Shown here: in pieces, positions 44,680-53,479 of the stretch | How positions within the stretch are numbered: position 1 is the stretch's first letter | Layout of the letters: each line of letters opens with the position of its first letter | Origin: Asaia siamensis | GTDB lineage: Bacteria; Pseudomonadota; Alphaproteobacteria; Acetobacterales; Acetobacteraceae | Length of the DNA stretch: 64,000 bases | Assembly (NCBI RefSeq): GCF_014635085.1 | Contig: NZ_BMCH01000007.1 | Location: 110,721-174,720, forward strand | Reading direction: 5' to 3' | Notes under the pieces: generated by a model | Database searches by the model: none | Told to the model about the DNA's origin: nothing | Seen by the model: only the letters and a program-made list of their open reading frames with translations | Made by a program: the position numbers and the translations under genes

Positions 44680-45660
44680 ATGATGATCGTCACCGGCGGC
44701 GCCGGATTTATTGGTTCGTGCCTGGTCGCTGCGCTCAAGGCGCGGGGCGAGGTTGTCGCGGTCGTGGACCGCCTTCGTGACCAGGGCAAATGGCGTAATC
44801 TTGCCCAGCATCCGCCCGATCTGCTGATCGATCCGGACGCGCTCGAGACGTTCCTGTCGAACTCGACCGAGATCACTGCCGTGTTTCACATGGGGGCGAT
44901 CAGCAGTACCACGGCCTGTGATGGTGATCTGGTGTGGCGCACCAATGTCGAGCTGTCTGAAACCCTGCTCGACTGGTGTGCGGTGCGTGACGTACCGTTC
45001 TTCTATGCGTCTTCGGCAGCCACTTACGGGGCGGCAGACAGGCCCGAGCTCTTTTCCGATGCGCCTGACTCGTTGTCCGCGCTCAGACCCCTCAATCTTT
45101 ATGGCTGGTCCAAGCATGTCTTTGACCAGCATCTCCAGGCCCGGATCGACTCGGGTGGTCTGATGCCACGCCAGTGGGCGGGGCTCAAATTCTTCAATGT
45201 CTATGGCCCCAACGAGTATCACAAAGGGTCGATGATCTCCGTCGTGAAGGTCAAATACGACGAGGTGATGCGCGGTGCACCGGCGAGGCTTTTCCGTTCT
45301 GACCGGCCAGATCTGGAAGATGGCGCTCAGGCACGCGATTTCATCTGGGTAGGCGACCTGATTTCGGTCATGCTCTGGCTGCACGACCATCCTAGGGTCA
45401 GCGGGCTTTTCAATTGCGGCACGGGCACGGCTCGTACCTATGTCGATCTCGCCAATGCCGTGTGCGATGCCGCGGGTGTGCCGCGCCGCATAGAGTTCAT
45501 CGACATGCCCGAGTCTTTGCAGGGGCAATATCAATCCTATACCTGTGCCGACATGACCCGTCTGCGTGAAGCGGGCTATGATCGACCCTTCACCTCGCTT
45601 GAAGACGGTATCACGCGCTATGTGCGCGATTATCTCGCGACGCCAGACCCCTATCTGTAA
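44680..45660 (+). CDS. hldD: ADP-L-glycero-D-manno-heptose-6-epimerase
   Basis: 326 residues. An NADP-dependent SDR that makes the heptose donor for LPS core. Rossmann GGAGFIG is at 6-12, the Ser motif SSAATYG is at 111-117 and the catalytic Tyr141-x3-Lys145 is in YGWSK. HMGAISSTTACDGD, LKFFNVYGPNEYHKGSM, ARDFIWVGDL and YQSYTCADMTRLREAGYD are HldD-specific. The frame extends to 44521 without protein character; ATG at 44680 or 44683 fits. lgt follows after 8 bases. Confidence 0.94.
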   Translation: MMIVTGGAGFIGSCLVAALKARGEVVAVVDRLRDQGKWRNLAQHPPDLLIDPDALETFLSNSTEITAVFHMGAISSTTACDGDLVWRTNVELSETLLDWCAVRDVPFFYASSAATYGAADRPELFSDAPDSLSALRPLNLYGWSKHVFDQHLQARIDSGGLMPRQWAGLKFFNVYGPNEYHKGSMISVVKVKYDEVMRGAPARLFRSDRPDLEDGAQARDFIWVGDLISVMLWLHDHPRVSGLFNCGTGTARTYVDLANAVCDAAGVPRRIEFIDMPESLQGQYQSYTCADMTRLREAGYDRPFTSLEDGITRYVRDYLATPDPYL

Positions 45661-45668
45661 AGTTTCCC

Positions 45669-46502
45669 ATGCAATCCCACCCGATCATCCTGCCCCAGTT
45701 CGATCCGATTGCCGTTCATCTGGGGCCACTGGCCGTGCATTGGTACGCGCTGGCCTATATCCTCTCGATCCTGATCGGGTGGAAAATCGCCATCCGGCTC
45801 TGCGGCCTGGCGCCGCGTGCTGCGACACGGGAACAAGTGGATGATTTCGCCTTCTGGGCCATGCTCGGCGTCGTGCTCGGGGGGCGGCTGGGATATATCC
45901 TGTTCTACAAGCCGGGTTTCTATCTCACCCATCCGCTCTCCATCCTTGAGGTCTGGCAGGGGGGAATGTCTTTCCATGGTGGTGCGCTGGGCGTGATTCT
46001 GGCGCTTGCCTGGTTCACCTGGCGCAACGGGCTCAGCTTTCTGTCTTTCTCCGACCGCATCACCATCATCGTGCCGCTCGGTCTTGGGCTTGGCCGCTGT
46101 GCGAACTTCATCAATGGTGAATTATGGGGACGCCCGGCGCCGGACTGGCTGCCCTGGGCGATGGTGTTTCCGACGGGCGGCCCTGTCGCGCGTCATCCCT
46201 CGCAGCTTTATGAGGCGCTGACTGAAGGGCTGCTGCTGCTTGCTGTCATGCTCGTTGTCGCGAGCCGCCCCTGGGCGCGCATGCGCTATGGCTTTCTCTC
46301 CGGTCTGTTCCTGTTCGGCTATGCGGTGGCGCGCAGCTTCTGCGAGCTTTTTCGCGAACCTGATGCGTTTATCGGCTTTCTGCCTTTCGGCGTGACGATG
46401 GGGCAGGTGCTCTGCATTCCGATGGCGCTGGCCGGGCTTTGGCTTATGGCCTATGGCATGCGTCACCCGCATTCGATCGAGGGAGAAAAGGTCGATGGCT
46501 GA
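45669..46502 (+). CDS. lgt: Prolipoprotein diacylglyceryl transferase
   Basis: 277 residues. Inner-membrane enzyme that attaches diacylglycerol to lipobox cysteines. About seven transmembrane segments. The Lgt signature GLGLGRCANFINGELWGR contains the essential Arg and the Asn-Gly-Glu; HWYALAYILSI and SFHGGALGVIL are also conserved. It overlaps pgeF, which in turn overlaps a lipoprotein gene, so lgt is co-expressed with one of its own likely substrates. hldD is 8 bases upstream. Confidence 0.95.
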   Translation: MQSHPIILPQFDPIAVHLGPLAVHWYALAYILSILIGWKIAIRLCGLAPRAATREQVDDFAFWAMLGVVLGGRLGYILFYKPGFYLTHPLSILEVWQGGMSFHGGALGVILALAWFTWRNGLSFLSFSDRITIIVPLGLGLGRCANFINGELWGRPAPDWLPWAMVFPTGGPVARHPSQLYEALTEGLLLLAVMLVVASRPWARMRYGFLSGLFLFGYAVARSFCELFREPDAFIGFLPFGVTMGQVLCIPMALAGLWLMAYGMRHPHSIEGEKVDG

Positions 46503-47289
46503 TCAGGCACCGCGTGGCTGGGTGCTGCAGGCAGATTCCCTGGCCTTTCTGCGTCATGGCTTCTTCACCCGATTGGGCGGCGTCTCGCCCAGCCCGTTCA
46601 ATTCGCTCAACTGCTCCCTGGCCTCTGCCGACCGGCCGGAAAACATTGCCGAAAATCGTGGTCGGGTTGCGCGGTTTCTTGGGGTCGAAGCGCCCTCGCT
46701 GCTGGGGCTGACGCAGACCCATTCAGCTGATGTTGTGACCCTGACGCACGGAACGCCTGTCTGGCAGACCGGACGTGGCCCCAAGGCCGACGCGCTCGTG
46801 ACCGATCGCGATGATCTGGCGCTTGGTGTCATCACCGCCGATTGCAGCCCGGTTCTGTTTGCCAGTCCCGATGGCCATGTCGTGGGCGCAGCCCATGCAG
46901 GATGGCGTGGAGCGGTCGGAGGCGTACTTGAGGCAACGCTTTCGGCCATGGCAGCTCTTGGTGCCGGGGATGTCGTGGCCAGTGTCGGGCCCTGCATCCG
47001 TCAGGAGAGTTACGAAGTCGGACCCGAGATGCGCGAAGCCGTGCTCGATACCTCTCCTGAGGCGGCCCATTTCTTCCTGCCTGCCTTGCGTGACGGACAT
47101 TTTCTTTTCGATATGCCCGGCTACTGCCTTCACAGATTGCGTCGTGCCGGGCTGCACCATGTTTCTGCGGTAGGGCTCGATACGCGTTTCGATGTCAGGC
47201 GCTTTTTCAGCCACCGTCGTCGCACCCTGGCCGGTGGTGGTGCGATTGGCCATCAGATTTCGGCCATCCGGGCAGGAGCCCGGGCATGA
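46495..47289 (+). CDS. pgeF: Peptidoglycan editing factor PgeF (laccase-domain, YfiH family)
   Basis: 264 residues. A cytosolic zinc/copper-binding hydrolase of the Cu-oxidase_4 family, which removes wrong dipeptides from peptidoglycan precursors or acts on purine nucleosides. Metal ligands lie in TQTHSADVV, ITADCSPVLF and AAHAGWRGAVGGVLEATL. C-terminal RRFFSHRRRTLAGGG completes the motif set. ATG at 46495 overlaps the lgt stop by eight bases; its stop overlaps the lipoprotein ATG (ATGA). Confidence 0.93.
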   Translation: MADQAPRGWVLQADSLAFLRHGFFTRLGGVSPSPFNSLNCSLASADRPENIAENRGRVARFLGVEAPSLLGLTQTHSADVVTLTHGTPVWQTGRGPKADALVTDRDDLALGVITADCSPVLFASPDGHVVGAAHAGWRGAVGGVLEATLSAMAALGAGDVVASVGPCIRQESYEVGPEMREAVLDTSPEAAHFFLPALRDGHFLFDMPGYCLHRLRRAGLHHVSAVGLDTRFDVRRFFSHRRRTLAGGGAIGHQISAIRAGARA

Positions 47290-48215
47290 AGGGGTCTCTG
47301 AAAGCCTGTATCGGTCTGTTCAGCACCATGACCCTGCTGGCAGGGTGCGTGGACATGCCGCATCCGTTTGGTGATCCCGGACCGGAAGGCCGTCGTCTGG
47401 CACTGACCACGCCGCCGCCGCGTCTGGCGGTGCCGACCCCGCCTGATTCGTTGCTCGATAATACGGCCTCGGCGCTCTGGGCGAGAGAGGTCGCAACCCA
47501 GCTGGTTGATCAGTCACTTCCTGCGGTGGCGCAGCCAGCCAAGCCCGGTGACTGGTGGCTCAAGCTCTCTGCGACCCTGCAGGGCAGCGATGTGACGCCG
47601 CATTATGTCGTGATGATGCCCAATGGCGAAGCGCGCGGCCACTGGGATGCGGCGCCCGTCCCGGCTTCCGTCTGGGCGCAGGGCGAAAAGCCTGTGCTTT
47701 CCTCGCTGGCCGCCGCATCGGCACCGCAGATCAGCTCGGTTCTGACCGGTATTCAGGCTGCGATGATGCAAGCTGACCCGCATAGCCTCAAGCGCCGCCC
47801 CGCCAAGGTGTATTTCAAAGGCGTAAAGGGCGCCCCCGGTGACGGGAATGTCTCGCTGGCGCGCGCTTTTACTGCAAGCTTTCCTGACAGGCATGACCAG
47901 TTGCAGAGCACGCCCAAGGACGCCGATTACAGCGTCGAGGCGATTGTGACCGTGAGCGATGGCCCTGCCGGCACGACTGGCCACCCAAGCCAGCATATCG
48001 AGATTTCATGGCGCACAGTGGCTGCCGACGGCAAGGAGGCGGGCGCTGCCACGCAGCTACATGATATCGACGCCCATTCACTGGATGGGCCTTGGGGGGA
48101 TGTTGCCATGGCCGCAGCTTCCGAGGCAGCGGGTGGCGTGCATCAGATCATCACCAATTACTCAGGACGTGATCACAAGCCCTTGCCACCGGAAACGCCT
48201 GCGACGAAAAAATAG
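47286..48215 (+). CDS. Predicted lipoprotein of unknown function
   Basis: 309 residues. A lipoprotein signal with lipobox LLAGC (Cys21) follows a 20-residue hydrophobic segment. The mature chain is Pro-rich at first, then beta-rich: KLSATLQGSDVTPHYVVMMPNGE, then DADYSVEAIVTVSDG and QHIEISWRTVAADGKEAG. It lacks recognised catalytic residues. It is translationally coupled to pgeF and lgt, a cell-envelope operon. Broadly resembles proteins in which an N-terminal part is followed by a domain in periplasmic lipoprotein families, but I cannot name it. Confidence 0.75.
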   Translation: MKGSLKACIGLFSTMTLLAGCVDMPHPFGDPGPEGRRLALTTPPPRLAVPTPPDSLLDNTASALWAREVATQLVDQSLPAVAQPAKPGDWWLKLSATLQGSDVTPHYVVMMPNGEARGHWDAAPVPASVWAQGEKPVLSSLAAASAPQISSVLTGIQAAMMQADPHSLKRRPAKVYFKGVKGAPGDGNVSLARAFTASFPDRHDQLQSTPKDADYSVEAIVTVSDGPAGTTGHPSQHIEISWRTVAADGKEAGAATQLHDIDAHSLDGPWGDVAMAAASEAAGGVHQIITNYSGRDHKPLPPETPATKK

Positions 48216-48285
48216 CCCCCCTTGCCATGCAGGTGCGGCAACATGTTGCTCAAGGCATTACCGCCCCCATGCGCTATAGCGCGCT

Positions 48286-49290
48286 TCAGCCAAGGCGCCG
48301 TATGGCGGTGACAATCTCGGCCCCAAGAGCGCCAGGCCTCGTGATACGGTAACGCTGAGAGGTTGCATCCTGAAGCTCGAGAAAGGGTGACACATCCAGA
48401 TAGAGGGCCCTGTTTCCCGCAATAGAATCGATCATGCGCTGTGTGCCAAAAACATAGCCGTCATGATTGAGGACGATGAGCGTCTTGTTCTCGAAGAATG
48501 CCGCATTCATGAAAGCCGAGCCTGAAAAGCCGATGAAAACGGCGTGGCTATCCCAAAAAGCCAGCTGCTCCTGCAATGAGAGACATTCAGGATGACAGGA
48601 TCTGATGCCGAGAGCCATCAGAAGGCTCGTCAGTTCGTCTTCTCCGTCATAACTGCGCGTGGGTGAACGGGTCAGACTGCGAGAGAGAAAGACTGGATAT
48701 TTCTCAGGCGCTGTCCCACGGGAGCCAAGAATCTTCCTTCCCAGTTCCCGCATGAATGTGCCCCAGATTTCGTAGCAATGTGCGTTTTCGATAAAAGCTG
48801 GTTCGGCAACCATGATGTTTCTCATCATGGTATTTTCCGGAACATGAAAAATCTGTGTCTCGTTGATATTCAGAATTTCGAATATTCTGCTCATGAACGG
48901 GAGGTTTTTTTCCGAAATCCTGCGATTGGGGAAAACATATCCCGCGTAATGACGCTGCCATTTCTGAATATGCCAGAGACGCTGCAACGTGCTGGTGAGA
49001 AAATGGCCAAAGTGGTCGTGAAAATAGCCCAGCCAGAAGCAGTCTTCCGGTCCGTCACAGACAGGTAGATCAGGCGAGATCACCCGCGGAGCGTAAACAT
49101 GATAATCGAAGGTGCCGGCAATATTTTCCCCTGCGCAATAAGTGGCGTTTTCAATCAGAATACCAGCAGGTGTATAAAGCGTGTGATGGCGTACGAGCGC
49201 GGCCTCATGATGGGAAAACGAAGGGTTTCCCGTCAGAACAAGTGACCTTCCAAACGTGTTCGGGCAATGAAGATCTTTTTCTTGCAACAT
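48286..49290 (-). CDS. GT61-like glycosyltransferase
   Basis: 334 residues, no signal peptide. The DUF563/GT61 pattern is visible: FWLGYFHDHFGHFLTSTLQRLWHIQ in the middle, KYPVFLSRSLTRSPTRSYDGEDELTSLLMALGI, then LSLQEQLAFWDSHAVFIGFSGSAFMNAAFFENKTLIVL. Such enzymes transfer sugars in capsular or exopolysaccharide synthesis. The gene has lower GC than its neighbours and an AT-rich upstream spacer, with no clear Shine-Dalgarno at ATG 49290. Recent acquisition is likely. The donor sugar and acceptor are unknown, and no other polysaccharide genes are adjacent. Confidence 0.82.
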   Translation of the reverse strand: MLQEKDLHCPNTFGRSLVLTGNPSFSHHEAALVRHHTLYTPAGILIENATYCAGENIAGTFDYHVYAPRVISPDLPVCDGPEDCFWLGYFHDHFGHFLTSTLQRLWHIQKWQRHYAGYVFPNRRISEKNLPFMSRIFEILNINETQIFHVPENTMMRNIMVAEPAFIENAHCYEIWGTFMRELGRKILGSRGTAPEKYPVFLSRSLTRSPTRSYDGEDELTSLLMALGIRSCHPECLSLQEQLAFWDSHAVFIGFSGSAFMNAAFFENKTLIVLNHDGYVFGTQRMIDSIAGNRALYLDVSPFLELQDATSQRYRITRPGALGAEIVTAIRRLG

Positions 49291-49591
49291 TACTTTTAAT
49301 ATTTAAATTATTTTTACTGATAAATAAATATAAAACATAACATATAATAGATAACTATTTGATAAAAATTACAAATACAAAAATAATATGATAAAATATC
49401 TTAAAATTATCTGTTGGGTAACATAGGCAGTATGGAAACGATGAAATTTATCGCGGATATCTTTCTTAAGTATCGAAAAATTTATCACACCCGGAGATTG
49501 TTCAATATTTTATGAGGTTATTTTTATCATGAAGAATTCTCTGATTCTTTGGTGTATTGACTGGATAATAACGATCAAGGACACGGTTCTC
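49291..49591. promoter_or_regulatory. Extremely AT-rich divergent promoter region
   Basis: The first 120 bases (about 49291-49412) have almost no G or C and are full of A/T tracts, unlike anything else in this window. A promoter-like TTGATA (49359-49364) and AATAAT (49382-49387) with 17-base spacing point to the CsgG-like gene, but AT-richness makes chance matches likely. The rest (49413-49591) is moderately AT-rich and contains an in-frame ATG at 49529 that could lengthen the CsgG-like protein. Confidence 0.55.
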
Positions 49592-50254
49592 GTGCGCGTA
49601 AAAATTTTCATCTCCGGAATGCTGTCATCAGCCCTGCTTCTGGCAGGCTGTGCGACAGAATCCTCACATACTCTGCCCGTGCCTCCCGTTCAGGTAGCGC
49701 AGACGCCCTATAACGGGCCACGCATCCCGATTGCCGCAGGTAAATTCGCCAACAGGTCGAACTACATGAACGGGATCTTTTCCGATGGTATTGATCGTCT
49801 GGGAAACCAGGCGCGCGTGATTCTTCTGACGCGCCTGCAGCAATCGGGCCGGTTTTCGGTCATGGATCGGGATAATCTGGCCGAGGGAAAGCAGGAGGCA
49901 GGATTCCTGCGACAGGGGCAGTCGATCCAAGGCGCGCAGTATCTTGTAACCGGCGACGTGACGGCGTTCGGTCGCAAGGATGTGGGCGATATGCAGCTTT
50001 TCGGTATTGCCGGTCGGGGGCACAGCCAGATTGCCTATGCCAAGGTGAGCCTGCAGATCGTCAATCCTCTTACCTCCCAGATCGTGGCAACCAGCGAAGG
50101 GGCAGCAGAATACAGCCTGTCCGATCGCGAAGTGATCGGGTTTGGCAGCACAGCCGCCTATGACTCGACCCTCAATGGCAAGGTACTCGATCTGGCTATC
50201 CAGGATGCCGTGAACCATTTCGCCCAGGAGGTCGATTCGGGTCAGATTCACTGA
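49592..50254 (+). CDS. CsgG/HfaB-like lipoprotein
   Basis: 220 residues from GTG at 49592, with AGGA eleven bases upstream; an ATG at 49529 would add 21 residues. The lipobox is LLLAGC (Cys20). The chain resembles CsgG: PRIPIAAGKFANRSN at the beginning, DGIDRLGNQARVILLTRLQQSGRFSVMDRDNL in the middle and QYLVTGDVTAFGR, IVNPLTSQIVATSEGAAEY later. CsgG is an outer-membrane pore for curli, but many CsgG-domain lipoproteins do not form pores. It is the first gene of a three-lipoprotein operon. Confidence 0.83.
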   Translation: MRVKIFISGMLSSALLLAGCATESSHTLPVPPVQVAQTPYNGPRIPIAAGKFANRSNYMNGIFSDGIDRLGNQARVILLTRLQQSGRFSVMDRDNLAEGKQEAGFLRQGQSIQGAQYLVTGDVTAFGRKDVGDMQLFGIAGRGHSQIAYAKVSLQIVNPLTSQIVATSEGAAEYSLSDREVIGFGSTAAYDSTLNGKVLDLAIQDAVNHFAQEVDSGQIH

Positions 50255-50291
50255 CTCTCTGTGACTTCGATTCTACTTATAAAACCAATAA

Positions 50292-50732
50292 ATGGATTTC
50301 CAAACCATGTCTCGTTACGCAAGAATTCTGGCAGGCATAGCGCTGCCAGGAGTTCTGGCTGCCTGCTCCGGGCAGTCAACGCCGCCGCTCTATAGCTGGC
50401 AGAATTTTCAGGCTCAGCAATATCTCTACCTTCAGGGCAAGACAGATCCGCTGGCCCAGATTAACGTCATGGAAAAAGACATGGAGAAGGCGCGCGCCAA
50501 GGGGCTTTCGGTTCCTCCTGGCTTTCATGCACATCTCGGCCTGCTTTATGCCACAGAGGGCAAGACCGATCTGGCGCAGCAGGAATTCACTCAGGAAAAG
50601 ACGCTTTTTCCTGAAGCCACCACCTATATGGACTTCCTGCTGAAGAATCTCGGTCAGGCCCCAGGCTCGTTTTCCAATTCGCCCCAGACTCAGAATGTCA
50701 GTGCGCCTCAAAATACGAAGGTGTCGTCATGA
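50292..50732 (+). CDS. DUF4810 lipoprotein
   Basis: 146 residues (or 141 if the Met at 50307 is used). A lipoprotein signal ends in VLAAC (Cys25 of the long form). The mature part shows LYSWQNFQAQQYLYLQG, KDMEKARAKGLSVPPGFHAHLGLLYATEGKTDLAQQEFTQEKTLFPEATTYMDFLL, a TPR-like pair of helices typical of DUF4810. The C-terminus is Asn/Gln/Ser-rich. It follows the CsgG-like gene by 37 bases and overlaps the DUF799 gene by ATGA. Confidence 0.82.
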   Translation: MDFQTMSRYARILAGIALPGVLAACSGQSTPPLYSWQNFQAQQYLYLQGKTDPLAQINVMEKDMEKARAKGLSVPPGFHAHLGLLYATEGKTDLAQQEFTQEKTLFPEATTYMDFLLKNLGQAPGSFSNSPQTQNVSAPQNTKVSS

Positions 50733-51397
50733 AGTCTTTTTCTTTGATGGGGCGTTTTGCTGCGCTGGCGCTCTGCTTTGCCGTTACAGCCTGTGCCTCA
50801 CAGGTCAAAGCTCCCGATTACACCGCTTTCAAGGCTGCGAAGCCGCGCACCATCCTCGTTTTGCCGCCGGTCAATCATACGCCCGATATCAAGGCTACCA
50901 GCGGTCTGTTGTCGCAGATGACACTGCCGCTGGCCGAGGGCGGTTATTACGTCATTCCCGTCACGCTCGAGACCGAGACATTCCGACAGAACGGATTGAG
51001 CGTTCCTGATGAAATCATTCAGGTCCCCGCCGAAAAGCTGCGTACGATTTATGGCGCCGATGCCGTGCTGTACACCACCATTACCGATTACGGCTCGGTC
51101 TATCACGTGATCAACAGCAACACCGTCGTGACAGCCAGTGCGAAGCTCGTGGATCTGAAGACCGGCTCAGTGCTCTGGACTGGGACCGGAACGGCTTCGA
51201 GCGCTGAGAAGAATCAGAATTCCGGCGCTGGTGGTCTGATCGGTGTGCTCGTCAATGCGGCTATCAATCAGGTTGTCGATAGCCTGACGGATGAGAGTTT
51301 TGTCGAAGCCGGCACAGCCGCCAACCGTCTTCTGAAGGTAGGGCCGCCGGATGGTCTGCTCTACGGGCCGCGTTCGGTGAAATACGATACCGACTGA
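50729..51397 (+). CDS. GNA1162 family (DUF799) lipoprotein
   Basis: 222 residues. A signal with lipobox VTAC (Cys22). The family region includes PRTILVLPPVNHTPDIKATSGLLSQMTLPLAEGGYYVIPV, LRTIYGADAVLYTTITDYGSVY and GSVLWTGTGTASSAE, as in GNA1162 of Neisseria, whose fold resembles TolB N-terminal domain. A C-terminal GGLIGVLVNAAINQVVDSL helix follows. Coupled to the DUF4810 gene (ATGA). The three-gene set CsgG/DUF4810/DUF799 recurs in proteobacteria, which points to a joint outer-membrane function that has not been defined. Confidence 0.87.
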   Translation: MKSFSLMGRFAALALCFAVTACASQVKAPDYTAFKAAKPRTILVLPPVNHTPDIKATSGLLSQMTLPLAEGGYYVIPVTLETETFRQNGLSVPDEIIQVPAEKLRTIYGADAVLYTTITDYGSVYHVINSNTVVTASAKLVDLKTGSVLWTGTGTASSAEKNQNSGAGGLIGVLVNAAINQVVDSLTDESFVEAGTAANRLLKVGPPDGLLYGPRSVKYDTD

Positions 51398-51714
51398 AGC
51401 TGTCTGTCCTCCCTCTCTCCGGAGACGGGGAGGGGGGGATGACAGGAGCATCGTTCCTATAGAAACACAGTCCCGCTGATATCAGGTGGCATCTGGCCTG
51501 ATGGTAGGGAAAGTGTTTGGGATATGCTGGACGGATATGATGACGTCGGAAGCCCCCCCTTTGGGGTGGATACCCAGCACATGGGTGGCGAGAGTCACAG
51601 AGTTGTAAAAAACGCTCTATCGGTCGATCCGGGCCGCCATGAATTAATGACAGCGTGGCGCGGCGTTGTTAGAAGGCCGCGTTTGCTGCCGTCCCGGACC
51701 GGAGTCGTTTCCCG
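51398..51714. other. Intergenic region upstream of prs
   Basis: About 317 bases between same-strand genes. A weak GC inverted repeat (CCCTCTCT...GGGGAGGG, about 51411-51434) near the start could terminate the lipoprotein operon, but has no T-run. The rest should hold the prs promoter; I see no convincing -35/-10 pair. Short frames here do not look like protein. Confidence 0.4.
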
Positions 51715-52647
51715 ATGAAGATCGTCGCCTGTAACAGTAACCTGCCTCTGGCGCGTGCCGTGGCTCAGGAGCTGCGTTTGCCTCTGTGCAAGGTGTCGGT
51801 GCGGCGCTTCGCCGATGCCGAGGTCTTCGTCGAGATCCAGGAAAACGTGCGTGGCGAAGACGTCTTCGTCATTCAGAGCACCTGTTCGCCGACCAATGAC
51901 AATCTGATGGAACTGCTGATCATGCTTGACGCCCTGCGTCGCGGGTCGGCTCGTCGTGTCACGGCTGTGATGCCCTATTTCGGCTATGCCCGTCAGGATC
52001 GCAAATCCGGTCCGCGTACGCCGATCAGCGCCAAGCTGGTGGCCAACCTGCTTGTCGAGGCTGGTGCGAACCGCATTCTGACCATGGATCTGCATGCCAT
52101 GCAGATTCAGGGATTTTTCGATATTCCGGTCGATAACCTTTATGCCGCACCGCTTTTCAAGCGCGACATCAATGCCCGTCACCCGAATGAAGACCTCATG
52201 ATCGTCTCGCCGGATGTCGGCGGCGTGGTTCGTGCCCGTCAGCTCGCGCAGCGTCTGAACACCGATCTGGCCATCATCGACAAGCGTCGCGAACGCGCCG
52301 GTGTGTCCGAGGTCATGAACGTGATCGGTGATGTCGCGGGGCGCTACTGCATTCTGGTCGATGATATCGTCGATAGCGGTGGTTCGCTGTGCAACGCGGC
52401 CGAAGCTCTGATGAAGCATGGTGCCGCCGGGGTCGAGGCTTATGTGACCCATGGTGTGCTGACCGGCATGGCAGTCGATCGCGTCAAGGCGTCTCCGCTC
52501 AAGATGCTGACGCTCACCGACAGCATTCCTGCGACGGATGTCATGGAAGAATCGCCCAATATTCGTCAAATCAGCACGGCCAATCTGCTGGCGCGCGCCA
52601 TGAGTGCTGTGGCAGATGAAAGCTCTGTCTCTTCGCTTTTCGACTAA
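51715..52647 (+). CDS. prs: Ribose-phosphate pyrophosphokinase
   Basis: 310 residues. It makes PRPP from ribose 5-phosphate and ATP for nucleotide, His and Trp synthesis. Conserved: the flag-region [60 protein letters not shown] and the PRPP loop [11 protein letters not shown]. The catalytic KRR loop is [13 protein letters not shown]. Length and motifs are class I. Confidence 0.97.
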   Translation: MKIVACNSNLPLARAVAQELRLPLCKVSVRRFADAEVFVEIQENVRGEDVFVIQSTCSPTNDNLMELLIMLDALRRGSARRVTAVMPYFGYARQDRKSGPRTPISAKLVANLLVEAGANRILTMDLHAMQIQGFFDIPVDNLYAAPLFKRDINARHPNEDLMIVSPDVGGVVRARQLAQRLNTDLAIIDKRRERAGVSEVMNVIGDVAGRYCILVDDIVDSGGSLCNAAEALMKHGAAGVEAYVTHGVLTGMAVDRVKASPLKMLTLTDSIPATDVMEESPNIRQISTANLLARAMSAVADESSVSSLFD

Positions 52648-52659
52648 GGACCGGTTTTC

Positions 52660-53244
52660 ATGCTGCTTCGTCGCCCCTTCTGGTATCTGCGCCACGGTCA
52701 GACCGACTGGAACGCACAGAATCTCTCTCAGGGCCGGACAGATATCCCGTTGAACGCCACAGGGCGGGAGCAGGCCATCAAGGCGGGAGACTCACTCTCC
52801 CGTCACTGGCGCGATGGCGCTTCGCCCATCGCCCGCATCGTTTCTTCCCCGCTGACACGCGCCCATGACACCGCGCTGGCCGCGCAGGAGGCGATTGCCG
52901 TTTCGAGCGGCGTCACCCTGCCGCTGGTGACCGATCAGGGCCTCGAGGAAGTCTGCTTCGGCGTAATGGAAGGCGAACCCATGGGCGACTGGTACGATCC
53001 CTGGATCGAAGGTCAGTTCACACCCGAAGGTTGCGAAACCTTCGAGGGGCTCAAGACCCGTGCGGCTGAAGCCGTCAATCGCGCGCTCGAACAGGACGGT
53101 ATCCCCATGATCGTGGCCCATGGCGCGCTTTTCCGTGCGCTGCGTGCTGCGATGAGCCTGCCGATCAATGTGCGTCTGGCCAATGCTGTGCCACTCTACT
53201 GCGACCCGACAGAGAATGGCTGGGTTCTCACCGCTTACGAGTGA
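52660..53244 (+). CDS. Histidine phosphatase superfamily protein
   Basis: 194 residues. The RHG motif is YLRHGQTDWN at residues 9-18, followed by SSPLTRAHDTA and the acid/base Glu in LEEVCFGVMEGEPMGDW, then IVAHGALFRALRAAM with the second catalytic His. These match broad-specificity phosphatases or phosphoglycerate-mutase-like enzymes (GpmB/CobC branch). The exact substrate cannot be assigned. It starts 12 bases after prs, so the two are probably co-transcribed. Confidence 0.88.
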   Translation: MLLRRPFWYLRHGQTDWNAQNLSQGRTDIPLNATGREQAIKAGDSLSRHWRDGASPIARIVSSPLTRAHDTALAAQEAIAVSSGVTLPLVTDQGLEEVCFGVMEGEPMGDWYDPWIEGQFTPEGCETFEGLKTRAAEAVNRALEQDGIPMIVAHGALFRALRAAMSLPINVRLANAVPLYCDPTENGWVLTAYE

Positions 53245-53250
53245 GCGATG

Positions 53251-53362
53251 CGGGGCGCTGCTCCGCGCCTCGGGAACGGAACAGATCCCTTTCATCCCTG
53301 ACTGAAACAGTGTCAGGATCAAAGGGGCTGTGCCCCTTTGCGGGTTTCGGGGCAGAGCTCCG
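53251..53362. repeat. Intergenic multi-hairpin element (copy 5)
   Basis: Modules in the same order: CGGGGC-GCT-GCTCCG (53251-53265), a CTGAC/GTCAG stem (53298-53316), the perfect CAAAGGGGC-TGT-GCCCCTTTG (53320-53340) and CGGGGC-AGA-GCTCCG (53348-53362). The GATCAAAG junction and the AGA loop match copy 3. It lies between the phosphatase and L25 genes, both on the plus strand. Confidence 0.72.
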
Positions 53363-53479
53363 AGAAGAATCCCCCTCCGAATCCCGAAGAACATTGCTTT
53401 ACCCCCCCATTTCCGGTAAGGCGCCCCATCACTCAGGCACCCCTGGAGGCCGTGAGTGCAATGAATTTGGGAGAATACC

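Noticed and set aside
44407..45534. 375-codon frame opposite hldD
   Set aside because: Antisense shadow; hldD has full SDR motifs.
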